Shown one piece after another: positions 1 through 7,650 of a DNA stretch of 64,000 nucleotides. Position 1 is the stretch's first letter. Every line of letters begins with the position of its first letter. The stretch covers positions 66,009-130,008 of the forward strand of contig NZ_JABSOD010000001.1 of the NCBI RefSeq assembly GCF_013283795.1, written 5' to 3'. The notes beneath the pieces were generated by a model. That model did not search any database, was not told the DNA's origin, and worked only from the letters and a program-made list of their open reading frames with translations. The DNA comes from Rheinheimera lutimaris. Its GTDB lineage: Bacteria > Pseudomonadota > Gammaproteobacteria > Enterobacterales > Alteromonadaceae. The position numbers and the translations under genes are program-made.

Positions 1-613
1 TAGAATAGCCGCCGCTGTCAAAGGTGATGCCCTTACCCACCAACGCAGCACTCACCGGTGCCGCTGCATTGCCGGTGGGGTTATAGTCCAGCACCAGCAT
101 TGCCGGCTTACGCGCACTACCGCGGCCCACCGCATGCAGGCCGTTCCAGCCCTGTTGCAATAGTTGTTGATCCAGCAAAATATGGCTGTTAACTGTACCT
201 TTTGCCGCAATATCTGTAATAAAAGCAGTGGCTTGCTTTGCCAGTTGCTCCGGGTACAACTCATCAGGAGTTTGATTAATGAGCTGCTTGGCCCAGTCAA
301 AACATTGCGCCAGTTGTGCCAACTGTGTGGTTAGCGCGCTATCACCACAGAACTGCACGCCACCTTGTTTTTTGGCGCTGCAAAAGCCCTGATAAAACGC
401 CCATTGCAGCTCTAATGTCCAGTTATCACCACTTAACTGTACCTGTGTCAAACCCAGGCCATCTAAACTACGGCCGGCTTTTTGTACACTGCGCAATGCG
501 TCAGCCGCGTTAAGATGAATTTGAAAACCGCTGCCGGTTGGCGTAAGCGTCGCTTTGCCCCATTTATTAGCGGCGCTTTCTGTTTGAAGCTGAATTTGCA
601 CAACATCTGCCAT
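1..613 (-). CDS. pepB: Peptidase B (leucyl aminopeptidase family), 5' part only
   Basis: The gene reads leftward from an ATG at 613 and runs off the window edge, so only about 204 N-terminal residues are present. It matches the M17-family aminopeptidase PepB, a cytoplasmic manganese-dependent enzyme that removes N-terminal residues from small peptides. The visible part holds the non-catalytic N domain (GLGLTQVQLSGDNW resembles the E. coli PepB stretch) and the start of the catalytic domain, with NPTGN and the metal-site lead-in GKGITFDSGGYS at the edge. The metal-binding and catalytic residues lie outside the window. An AGGG sequence sits 6 bases before the ATG. It is divergent from dksA with about 255 bases between. 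LAP/PepA is the alternative, but the N domain favours PepB. Confidence 0.85.
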   Translation of the reverse strand, partial: MADVVQIQLQTESAANKWGKATLTPTGSGFQIHLNAADALRSVQKAGRSLDGLGLTQVQLSGDNWTLELQWAFYQGFCSAKKQGGVQFCGDSALTTQLAQLAQCFDWAKQLINQTPDELYPEQLAKQATAFITDIAAKGTVNSHILLDQQLLQQGWNGLHAVGRGSARKPAMLVLDYNPTGNAAAPVSAALVGKGITFDSGGYS

Positions 614-868
614 GTGTCACCCTTGTTATCCATGCGGTATATGATGATAAGAAGTGTACCACAAGGCGTTGCGCGCAGCAGGAGAGCGCGTTATTTTGTC
701 ATTTTGCCACGCTAAACTGCACCGCTGAAACTGCCGGATGAAATAAGATGACGGCTTGCTGTGCAGTCTGTATACTTCCGCGTCTTTTTAAATCTGATTG
801 CGATGCCGGCAATATTCTGCTATCTATAGCCGCCATATTTTTTGCCAGGCATTATACAGGAGATGATT

Positions 869-1318
869 ATGCCAGAGGGTAAGACTACAAAAACGCTGGG
901 CTTACTGGCCCTTGCAGGTGTAGCGCCATACCAGGAAGCGGTCGGGGAAGAGTATATGAACCCGAAGCAACTGGAACATTTCCGCCGCATTCTTGACGCC
1001 TGGCGTCAACAGTTGCGCGAAGAAGTTGACCGCACCAAGAACCATATGGCGGACGAAGCCGCTAATTTCCCGGATCCGGTAGATCGTGCCGCCCAGGAAG
1101 AAGAATTCAGTTTAGAACTGCGCGCGCGGGATCGTGAGCGTAAGCTGCTGAAGAAAATTGAGAAAACCCTGCAAAAAATCGAAGATGAAGACTTTGGTTA
1201 CTGCGATACCTGCGGTATTGAAATTGGTATTAAACGCCTTGAAGCCCGTCCTACGGCTGACATGTGTATCGATTGCAAAACCTTAGCAGAGATCAAGGAA
1301 AAGCAACTGGGCGGCTAA
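869..1318 (+). CDS. dksA: RNA polymerase-binding transcription factor DksA
   Basis: DksA enters the RNA polymerase secondary channel and, with ppGpp, controls rRNA and amino-acid promoters. The 149-residue product is close to the 151 residues of E. coli DksA. The coiled-coil tip has the key acidic pair Asp69 and Asp72 (PDPVDRA), and the zinc finger has Cys112, Cys115, Cys133 and Cys136. I chose the ATG at 869 over in-frame codons at 842 and 863 because AGGAG at 858-862 is 6 bases upstream and the protein then begins like E. coli DksA (MPEGK). gluQ begins one base after the stop codon, so the two are probably co-transcribed, as in enterobacteria. Confidence 0.97.
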   Translation: MPEGKTTKTLGLLALAGVAPYQEAVGEEYMNPKQLEHFRRILDAWRQQLREEVDRTKNHMADEAANFPDPVDRAAQEEEFSLELRARDRERKLLKKIEKTLQKIEDEDFGYCDTCGIEIGIKRLEARPTADMCIDCKTLAEIKEKQLGG

Positions 1319-1319
1319 G

Positions 1320-2225
1320 ATGCCCGCTCAGATGCCAGGTTATACTCCCGCTTATATCGGCCGGTTTGCGCCCTCGCCTTCCGGCCCGCTTCATTTCGGT
1401 TCTCTTATCGCCGCTGTTGGCAGTTATCTGCAGGCAAAAAGTCAGCATGGCCGCTGGCTGGTGCGGATGGAGGACATTGACACTCCGCGCATGGTGCAAG
1501 GTTGCGACAGCGATATTCTGCGCACGCTGGAACAATTCGGCTTAGAGTGGGATGATGCAGTGCTGTACCAAAGCCAGCGCCAGGCCCGCTACCGCGAAGT
1601 GTTCAATCAGTTACAGCAGCAACAACTGATTTATGCTTGCCAATGCAGCCGCAAACAAATAACGGCGATGGGTGGTATTTACGACAACCGCTGTGCTTCG
1701 CAGCATTTAGCCGCTGATAACCTGGCTTGGCGCCTGCGCAGCCACAACGTTAGCACGCAATTTAACGATGCGCTGTTTGGCGCGCAGCACATAACGCCAA
1801 AACTGGCACAGGAAGATTATATTATTAAACGCCGCGATGGCTTATTTGCTTATCAGTTGGTGGTAGTGGTCGATGATATCGACCAGGGCGTAACGGAAGT
1901 GATCCGCGGTGCGGATTTACTGGAGATGACACCGCGCCAGCAAGCATTATGCAGCCTGCTTGGTGCGCCGCAGCCGCGCTATGGCCACTTGCCGCTGGCC
2001 GTGCTGCAACCCGGTTTTAAACTGAGTAAACAAAACCATGCTGCGGCCATCAGCCAATGGCCGGCTGTAGAAGTGATGTATAAAGTACTGTGTTTTCTTG
2101 GCCACCCGCCGCCGGCAGAATTAAAGCAGGCGCCGGTGGCAGAGCAGTTAAACCTGGCTATCAGCCAGTGGCAACTTGCTAAAGTACCGCTGCAAATGGA
2201 AATATGCAGTACAGAATTTCGTTAA
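1320..2225 (+). CDS. gluQ: Glutamyl-Q tRNA(Asp) synthetase
   Basis: GluQ-RS is a truncated glutamyl-tRNA synthetase paralogue. It activates glutamate and attaches it to the queuosine base at position 34 of tRNA(Asp). The 301-residue product has the class I HIGH-like element (APSPSGPLHFGSL near residue 18), a KMSKS-like element (KLSKQ) and the GluQ zinc-site cysteines in CQCSRKQ and DNRC. It lacks the anticodon-binding domain of true GluRS, as expected. The start codon is one base beyond the dksA stop. dksA-gluQ adjacency is conserved in many gammaproteobacteria and supports the call over GltX. Confidence 0.95.
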   Translation: MPAQMPGYTPAYIGRFAPSPSGPLHFGSLIAAVGSYLQAKSQHGRWLVRMEDIDTPRMVQGCDSDILRTLEQFGLEWDDAVLYQSQRQARYREVFNQLQQQQLIYACQCSRKQITAMGGIYDNRCASQHLAADNLAWRLRSHNVSTQFNDALFGAQHITPKLAQEDYIIKRRDGLFAYQLVVVVDDIDQGVTEVIRGADLLEMTPRQQALCSLLGAPQPRYGHLPLAVLQPGFKLSKQNHAAAISQWPAVEVMYKVLCFLGHPPPAELKQAPVAEQLNLAISQWQLAKVPLQMEICSTEFR

Positions 2226-2297
2226 GCCGGTCCGGTTTAATTCTTTTTTTGCTGCGGCTGCGGTATTATTAGCCGTTTTTTTAAATGCAGCTCAGGG

Positions 2298-2339
2298 CTG
2301 TTTCAAAATGTAGCCCCGCGCTGTTGCAGAATGTCGCTC
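2298..2339 (+). repeat. Two imperfect 19-base direct repeats in the pcnB leader
   Basis: CTGTTTCAAAATGTAGCCC at 2298-2316 is repeated as CTGTTGCAGAATGTCGCTC at 2321-2339, a 23-base period with 15 of 19 positions identical. GCTCAGGG also occurs just before the first copy and at the end of the second. The pair lies between gluQ and the Shine-Dalgarno sequence of pcnB. No function can be assigned from sequence alone. Confidence 0.5.
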
Positions 2340-2354
2340 AGGGTTGTATTTGTC

Positions 2355-2369
2355 AGGAGAATTATCATT
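2355..2369 (+). promoter_or_regulatory. Shine-Dalgarno AGGAG and AUU start codon of pcnB
   Basis: AGGAG at 2355-2359 is followed after 7 bases by ATT at 2367-2369. The only upstream in-frame ATG (2331) lies before the Shine-Dalgarno sequence, and the next GTG (2379) is 19 bases after it. Starting at ATT aligns the N-terminus (ISRVLDFCRR after the start) with E. coli PcnB (FTRVANFCRK after the start). E. coli pcnB is known to start at AUU. Confidence 0.8.
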
Positions 2370-3833
2370 ATTTCGCGAGTGTTAGATTTTTGCCGCCGCA
2401 CCTTTGGCACTAAGACCAAAGCTACCAAGGCAGGCCACCCTAAAAGCAAAGCTGCCGGTAAAGTAACGCAGACGCCACGCCCTGCTGCCGGTGCCAGCCT
2501 GTTGCCGCAAGTACAGCGGTTAAGCCGTGACCAGCATGCTATTTCGCGTAAAGACATCAGCCCGAATGCGCTTAAGGTGTTGTATCGCTTAAAGGATGCC
2601 GGTTTTGATGCCTATCTGGTTGGTGGCTGTATCCGCGACTTACTGCTGGGTATCAAGCCAAAAGATTTCGATGTGGTAACCAATGCAAAACCGGAGCAGG
2701 TAAAGCAGGTATTCCGTAACTGCCGCTTAATCGGCCGGCGCTTTCGCTTAGCGCACGTGGTATTTGGCCGTGAGGTCATTGAAGTGGCTACTTTTCGCGG
2801 CCACCACAGTGGCAGCGAAGATGAAGACGATACCGCACCTAAGCTGAAAACCGCCAGTTTAAGCGATCATGGCCAAATTCTGCGCGATAACGTTTACGGC
2901 ACTATTGAAGAAGATGCCGAGCGGCGCGACTTTACCATTAACGCGCTGTATTACTCGGTGAATGACTTTTCGGTCTACGACTTTGCCAACGGTATTCCCG
3001 CTATAGCAGAGCGTAAAATTGAGCTGATTGGCGACCCGGAAACACGTTATCGGGAAGATCCTGTGCGCATTTTGCGCGCCATCCGTTTTGCCACCAAGTT
3101 AAATATGCATATTGCTCCGGCTACTGCAGCACCTATCCCGCAGCTGGCAGTAATGCTGAAAAATATTCCGCCACCGCGCTTATTTGACGAGCTGGTAAAA
3201 CTGTTGCTGGCCGGCAAAGCATTCGACAATTTTATGTTGATGCGCGACACCAGGGTGCTGAAACAACTGTTGCCGCAACTGGATAAACTGTTAAAGCAAG
3301 AGCCGGAAGGCAAAGCATTTCAGTTAGCCACCAAGGCGCTGCAAAACACTGATGCCAGGGTTGACGCCGATAAACCGGTCACGCCGGCCTTTATTTTCGC
3401 CGCCCTGTTATGGTACCCGGTAGAGCTGCGCAGCCAAACACTGGTGACTGACGGCTTAAGCGAAATTGATGCAATGAATATCGCTATGACCGAAGTGCTG
3501 GACGATATCCAGCGTACTATTGCTATTCCTAAACGTTTTACCCTGGCCATGCGCGATATCTGGGCACTGCAAAGCCGCTTAACCAAGCGTGCCGGCCGAC
3601 GCGCCTTTAAATTGCTGGAACAGCCTAAATTTCGCGGTGCCTTTGACTTTCTGCAACTGCGTGCTGAAGCCGAAGGCGGCAGCTTAATTGAACTGGCGCA
3701 ATGGTGGGAAAGGTTCCAGTTTGCTGACGAACCAGACCGGTTACAGCTGATTAATCAACTGGGTAAAGACGGCATAGACAAAGGCCCGCGGCGCCGGCGC
3801 ACTTATAAACGCAAGCCAACGGCAGGACAATGA
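2367..3833 (+). CDS. pcnB: Poly(A) polymerase I
   Basis: PcnB adds 3' poly(A) tails that mark RNA for decay and helps control plasmid copy number through antisense RNA turnover. From the ATT at 2367 the product has 488 residues. The class II nucleotidyltransferase signature is present: LVGGCIRDLLLG followed by DFDV with catalytic Asp100 and Asp102. The RNA-binding region follows, and the basic C-terminus ends in RRRRTYKRKP. The N-terminal extension before HAISRKDIS is basic and variable, as in the family. Basic tail and leader motifs separate it from the CCA-adding enzyme. It overlaps folK by 4 bases, giving translational coupling as in the E. coli pcnB-folK pair. The rare start codon should keep expression low. 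Confidence 0.95.
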   Translation: MISRVLDFCRRTFGTKTKATKAGHPKSKAAGKVTQTPRPAAGASLLPQVQRLSRDQHAISRKDISPNALKVLYRLKDAGFDAYLVGGCIRDLLLGIKPKDFDVVTNAKPEQVKQVFRNCRLIGRRFRLAHVVFGREVIEVATFRGHHSGSEDEDDTAPKLKTASLSDHGQILRDNVYGTIEEDAERRDFTINALYYSVNDFSVYDFANGIPAIAERKIELIGDPETRYREDPVRILRAIRFATKLNMHIAPATAAPIPQLAVMLKNIPPPRLFDELVKLLLAGKAFDNFMLMRDTRVLKQLLPQLDKLLKQEPEGKAFQLATKALQNTDARVDADKPVTPAFIFAALLWYPVELRSQTLVTDGLSEIDAMNIAMTEVLDDIQRTIAIPKRFTLAMRDIWALQSRLTKRAGRRAFKLLEQPKFRGAFDFLQLRAEAEGGSLIELAQWWERFQFADEPDRLQLINQLGKDGIDKGPRRRRTYKRKPTAGQ

Positions 3834-4330
3834 CACCGCAACGCTGTTATATCGGTTTAGGTGCCAACCTGGAGCAGCCATTAGCGCAGTTGCAGCAGGC
3901 GGTGGCTGCGCTTAAGCAGATGCCGCACAGCTCGCTGGTGGCGGTGTCCGGCTTTTACGGCTCTAAACCAATGGGGCCGCAAGACCAGCCGGATTACGTT
4001 AACGCCGTAGCGGCAATAGACACAGCACTTAGCCCGGAGCAATTGCTCGATGCATTGCAGCAGATAGAACAACAACAAGGCCGCACGCGCAAAGCAGAGC
4101 GCTGGGGCGCGCGTACGCTGGATTTGGATATTCTGCTGTACGGTAATCAGGTTATTGCCACTGAGCGCTTAACAGTGCCGCATTATGGCCTGCGCGTACG
4201 CGAATTTGTGCTGTATCCACTGTTTGATATTGCCCCACAGCTTAGCCTGCCGGACGGTACTGTATTATCCTCTTTACTGGCGCAGGTACCGCTTAACGGC
4301 CTGCAAAAACTCAACAGCAGTTGCAGCTAG
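3830..4330 (+). CDS. folK: 6-hydroxymethyl-7,8-dihydropterin pyrophosphokinase
   Basis: FolK (HPPK) transfers pyrophosphate from ATP to 6-hydroxymethyl-dihydropterin, the step before dihydropteroate synthase in folate synthesis. The 166-residue product begins with the family's YIGLGANL strand, has a substrate-loop region around GSKPMGPQDQPDYVN, and carries the WGARTLDLDILLYG signature, whose Asp pair binds the two magnesium ions. The ATG overlaps the pcnB stop (ATGA at 3830-3833). The order pcnB-folK-panB-panC is the same as in E. coli. Confidence 0.95.
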   Translation: MTPQRCYIGLGANLEQPLAQLQQAVAALKQMPHSSLVAVSGFYGSKPMGPQDQPDYVNAVAAIDTALSPEQLLDALQQIEQQQGRTRKAERWGARTLDLDILLYGNQVIATERLTVPHYGLRVREFVLYPLFDIAPQLSLPDGTVLSSLLAQVPLNGLQKLNSSCS

Positions 4331-4345
4331 TCGCACTTTGTGCGA
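4331..4345 (+). other. Small hairpin directly after folK
   Basis: TCGCAC (4331-4336) and GTGCGA (4340-4345) form a perfect 6-base-pair stem with a TTT loop, starting at the base after the folK stop. No T-tract follows, so it is not a normal terminator. It could moderate read-through into panB or protect a processed 3' end. Confidence 0.3.
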
Positions 4346-4383
4346 TCTTGCGCGTCCTGCGTTAATGGTCGGATGAGAAGATT

Positions 4384-5175
4384 ATGGCTAAGATCACCAC
4401 TGCCGTACTACAGAAAATGAAGCAGCAAAGTGACAAGATCACCATGCTGACGGCCTATGATGCCAGCTTTGCCAAGTTATTTGCCGAACAAGGCGTCGAC
4501 GTGCTGTTGATTGGCGACTCCTTAGGGATGGTGCTGCAAGGCCACGGCGATACCCTGCCGGTCACTATCAGTGATATTGCCTACCATACCCGAGCAGTGC
4601 GCGCCGGCGCTCCGGATGCCTTTGTTATCGCCGATATGCCGTTTATGAGCTACGGTACTTTAGAACAAACACTGCAAAGTGTAGTACCGCTGATGCAGGC
4701 CGGTGCCAATATGGTAAAACTTGAAGGCGGCGACTTTTTACTGCCTACGGTAAAAGCGCTAACTGAGCGCGGCGTACCGGTATGCGGCCACCTGGGGTTA
4801 ACACCGCAGTCGGTGCATATTTTAGGCGGCTATAAAGTGCAGGGCAAAACCGACGCCGCCGCCGATGCGATGCTGGCGCAGGCTAAAGCGCTGCAAGACG
4901 CTGGTGCACAATTGCTGGTACTGGAATGCATACCTACCGCGTTAGCTAAACGCGTCACTGCTGCGTTAACCATTCCGGTGATTGGTATTGGTGCCGGTAA
5001 TGTGACCGACGGTCAGGTGCTGGTAATGCACGACTTACTCGGCATTAGTAGCGGCTATATTCCGAAATTTTCCAAAAACTATCTGGCGCAAACCGGTGAG
5101 ATAAGAAGCGCTATCGCCGCTTATGTCAGCGAAGTGAAAAGCCAGACCTTCCCTGCCAACGAGCACAGTTTTTAA
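4384..5175 (+). CDS. panB: 3-methyl-2-oxobutanoate hydroxymethyltransferase
   Basis: PanB makes ketopantoate from alpha-ketoisovalerate and methylene-tetrahydrofolate, the first committed step of pantothenate synthesis. The 263-residue product has the usual length. It shows the start of the TIM barrel ([13 protein letters not shown]), the metal-binding [10 protein letters not shown] and [10 protein letters not shown] segments, MVKLEGG, and the family-typical [20 protein letters not shown] near the C-terminus. It is followed after 5 bases by panC. No panD lies nearby; panP at 13.1-14.8 kb probably supplies beta-alanine. Confidence 0.97.
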   Translation: MAKITTAVLQKMKQQSDKITMLTAYDASFAKLFAEQGVDVLLIGDSLGMVLQGHGDTLPVTISDIAYHTRAVRAGAPDAFVIADMPFMSYGTLEQTLQSVVPLMQAGANMVKLEGGDFLLPTVKALTERGVPVCGHLGLTPQSVHILGGYKVQGKTDAAADAMLAQAKALQDAGAQLLVLECIPTALAKRVTAALTIPVIGIGAGNVTDGQVLVMHDLLGISSGYIPKFSKNYLAQTGEIRSAIAAYVSEVKSQTFPANEHSF

Positions 5176-5180
5176 GCCCG

Positions 5181-6023
5181 ATGAAAATCATTAATTCTGT
5201 TCCGGCCCTGCGGGCGCAAATAAGTGGCTGGCGCCAAAACGGCGAACGCATTGCCTTTGTGCCAACCATGGGCAACCTACACAACGGCCACTTAAAACTG
5301 GTTGATGTCGCCAAAAGCCGTGCCGATCGCGTTATTGTCAGCATCTTTGTTAACCCGATGCAGTTTGGCAAAAACGAAGATCTCGACAGCTATCCCCGTA
5401 CGCTGGAGGCCGATTGCGCCGGTTTAACCGCCCACGGCGCCGATGCGGTATTTACGCCAACGCCGGAGCTGATGTACCCGCGAGGCCTGGACGTACAAAG
5501 CTTTGTTGAAGTGCCGTTGCTGGGCGATTTACACTGCGGTGCCAGCCGTGCCGGCCATTTCCGTGGCGTGTCTACCATAGTATGTAAGCTGTTTAATCTG
5601 GTGCAACCGGATATTGCCTGTTTTGGCCAGAAGGATTATCAGCAACTGGCGATTATCCGCCAGATGGTAACTGATTTATCCCTGCCAATTGAGATTATCG
5701 GCGTACCGACCGAGCGCGCAGCTGATGGCCTGGCGCTAAGTTCACGCAATGGCTATTTAACTGCAACAGAGCGGGCCAAAGCACCGGCGCTGTATAAGAT
5801 ATTGCAACAGCTTAAAGCCGGCATTGACGCCGGCAACCATGACTACCGGGCACTGGAGCAACAGGCTAAACAGCTGCTCAGCGCAGCGGGCTTTGTGCCT
5901 GATTACGTTAATATCAGCAATCAACACAGCCTGGTGCCGGCGCTTGATGCCAGCGAGCCCAAAGTGATCCTGGCCGCCGCCAGATTGGGCACCACCCGCT
6001 TGATTGACAATCTGGAGCTATAA
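5181..6023 (+). CDS. panC: Pantothenate synthetase
   Basis: PanC condenses pantoate with beta-alanine using ATP, through a pantoyl-adenylate. The 280-residue protein has the nucleotidyltransferase HIGH-type motif in [10 protein letters not shown] (residues 28-37), the conserved FGQKDYQQL segment and a KMSKS-like LSSRNGYL. The start is 5 bases after the panB stop and the two form an operon. A hairpin with a short T-tract follows the gene. Confidence 0.97.
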   Translation: MKIINSVPALRAQISGWRQNGERIAFVPTMGNLHNGHLKLVDVAKSRADRVIVSIFVNPMQFGKNEDLDSYPRTLEADCAGLTAHGADAVFTPTPELMYPRGLDVQSFVEVPLLGDLHCGASRAGHFRGVSTIVCKLFNLVQPDIACFGQKDYQQLAIIRQMVTDLSLPIEIIGVPTERAADGLALSSRNGYLTATERAKAPALYKILQQLKAGIDAGNHDYRALEQQAKQLLSAAGFVPDYVNISNQHSLVPALDASEPKVILAAARLGTTRLIDNLEL

Positions 6024-6049
6024 GTTTTAGTTGTTGAAAGATAATACTC

Positions 6050-6083
6050 ACACCACCGGTCCTTGTGGGCTGGTAGTGTTTTT
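6050..6083 (+). terminator. Probable terminator of the panB-panC operon
   Basis: ACACCACC (6050-6057) pairs with GGTAGTGT (6072-6079), with one mismatch, and a run of five T ends at 6083. It lies 27 bases after panC and before the catalase-like gene. Confidence 0.5.
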
Positions 6084-6090
6084 CCGGCCT

Positions 6091-6106
6091 GTCTTCAGCT
6101 GAAGAC
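6091..6106. promoter_or_regulatory. Perfect 16-base palindrome upstream of the catalase-like gene
   Basis: GTCTTCAGCTGAAGAC reads identically on both strands and lies 24 bases before the ATG of the catalase-like gene. The position and symmetry suit a dimeric regulator's operator. I do not recognise the motif as a known OxyR, Fur or PerR site. Confidence 0.4.
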
Positions 6107-6130
6107 AAAACCTATAACGAGTATTTTCTG

Positions 6131-7111
6131 ATGAAACATCTGTATTTAGCGCTATTACTATTGCCGGCCATTGGCTTAAGTGCGCAACCCCCTGCGCGGG
6201 TTTCGGCGCAGCAGTTTGTCGACTTGCAACAAGGCAACACAGCTTTTGCAGGCTTTCGCCGCGCCCATGCCAAAGGCCTCTGCGTCAGTGGTGAGTTCAG
6301 GTCAAACGGTAATCTGCAAAGTTACAGTAAAGCCAGCTTATTTCAGCCGGGCGTTACGCCCTTTGTTGGCCGTTTATCCATCGCCGGCAATAACCCTACA
6401 GCCCCTGATTTAAAAGCGCCGGTGCGCAGCCTGGCATTAAGTTTCAGCCTCAGCCGCACTGAACAATGGCGGCTGGCAATGAATACACCGCCGGTAATGG
6501 CAGTTGCTGACCCACATAGCTTTTATCAGCAAATACAGGCCATTCAGGCCGGCCCGGACGCCATAAAACAATTTTTTGCGGCCCACCCCGAAAGCAACGG
6601 TTTTTTAACCTGGGCCGCGCAGTATCAGCCAACGGGCAGCTTCGCCGCTGAAACCTATCACAGTATTAACGCCTTTTATTTGCTAAATGCCAACGGCGAG
6701 CAGCAAGCTGTGCGCTGGGCAATGCAGCCAACCGTATCAGTGGCTTCCGGCAACCTGCTGGGCAATGATGCCCTGCAACAGGAAATAGCCGCCCGGATTG
6801 CGGCTGATCAGGTAGTATTCGATTGGGTGTTTACCCTGGCAGATGCTGCAGATGATGAAACTAATTCAACCAAAGCATGGCCTGCAAGCCGCCAACAGAT
6901 CACTGCCGGACAAATAGTACTTACCGGCAGCACAGCTCAGCTTGACGGCGACTGCCATGCCATAAATTTTGACCCGCTGGTATTGCCTACCGGTATTACA
7001 GCAACCGCCGACCCTATTCTGCGGGCGCGTTCTGCAGCCTATGCAGAATCCTACCGACGCCGGGCAAAAGAGCAGCTACAAGGTGCATTACAGGAGAGTA
7101 GCAATGAGTAA
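6131..7111 (+). CDS. Catalase-family peroxidase, exported
   Basis: The 326-residue product belongs to the small catalase-related heme peroxidases (SrpA-like). It starts with a signal peptide (a hydrophobic run at residues 4-16, with probable cleavage after SAQ), so it should act in the periplasm. His46 in RRAHAKGLC fits the distal catalase histidine. Tyr304 in AAYAESYRRR fits the proximal heme-ligand tyrosine. It is much shorter than the roughly 480-residue clade catalases and lacks their C-terminal region, so peroxidase rather than strong catalase activity is likely (family knowledge and inference). The stop codon overlaps the start of a cytochrome b561 gene by 8 bases, suggesting that quinol electrons are passed to this enzyme. 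Confidence 0.85.
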   Translation: MKHLYLALLLLPAIGLSAQPPARVSAQQFVDLQQGNTAFAGFRRAHAKGLCVSGEFRSNGNLQSYSKASLFQPGVTPFVGRLSIAGNNPTAPDLKAPVRSLALSFSLSRTEQWRLAMNTPPVMAVADPHSFYQQIQAIQAGPDAIKQFFAAHPESNGFLTWAAQYQPTGSFAAETYHSINAFYLLNANGEQQAVRWAMQPTVSVASGNLLGNDALQQEIAARIAADQVVFDWVFTLADAADDETNSTKAWPASRQQITAGQIVLTGSTAQLDGDCHAINFDPLVLPTGITATADPILRARSAAYAESYRRRAKEQLQGALQESSNE

Positions 7112-7628
7112 GCCGGCACAGTTTTCATTGTCCATGCGGATATTACACTGGGGTATGGCGGCGCTGGTTTTGTCAATGCTGGCCGCCGGCCTGTTAATGA
7201 TCCGCTCACTTGAGCCCTGGCAACTGACCATCATCACGCTACACAAGGCATTCGGAGTAATTGCTGTAGTGTTGGTGACGGTTAGGCTGCTTAATCGCCT
7301 GCGACATCAGCTACCGGCATTACCTGATGATTTATCCGCGTTACAAAAAAAAGCGGCCACGGCGTCACATTGGCTGTTGTATAGCTTGCTGTTCGCTATG
7401 CCCGTTTCCGGCTACTTAATGCAATATTTTGCCGCCAGACCAATAGAGGTGTTTGGCTGGTTTCGTCTACCGGCCGCATTGCAGGTTGATATTTACTATT
7501 ACGCGCTGTTTCGTGAACTGCATGGCTGGCTGGCCATAGCACTAGCAGGCATGATAGCACTGCATGTCGGCGCTGCGCTGCACCACCATTTTATTCGCAA
7601 AGACAACGTATTAAAAAGTATGTTGTAG
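7104..7628 (+). CDS. Cytochrome b561
   Basis: This 174-residue integral membrane protein fits the bacterial cytochrome b561 family, which holds two b hemes between four helices and moves electrons from quinol. Four hydrophobic segments are visible (about residues 10-32, 43-60, 85-105 and 138-160). Candidate heme-ligand histidines are in RILHWGM, LHKAFG, ASHWLLY, ELHGWLA and ALHVGAA. The ATG at 7104 has AGGAG 7 bases upstream and lies inside the catalase-like gene, so the pair is translationally coupled. Electron delivery to the partner peroxidase is an inference. Confidence 0.88.
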   Translation: MSKPAQFSLSMRILHWGMAALVLSMLAAGLLMIRSLEPWQLTIITLHKAFGVIAVVLVTVRLLNRLRHQLPALPDDLSALQKKAATASHWLLYSLLFAMPVSGYLMQYFAARPIEVFGWFRLPAALQVDIYYYALFRELHGWLAIALAGMIALHVGAALHHHFIRKDNVLKSML

Positions 7629-7650
7629 CCGCTAAGGCGCCGTTAGCGGC
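7628..7650. terminator. Inverted repeat between convergent genes
   Basis: GCCGCTAA (7628-7635) and TTAGCGGC (7643-7650) form a perfect 8-base-pair stem with a 7-base loop. It spans the stops of the cytochrome b561 gene (plus) and the SLC13 gene (minus). It lacks a long T-tract, so its strength as a two-way terminator is uncertain. Confidence 0.4.

Noticed and set aside
2226-2260. Possible terminator after gluQ
   Set aside because: AAGCCG and CGGTTT can pair, but the stem has a G-T pair, a tight loop, and the T-tract begins several bases later. It is too weak to list as a feature.
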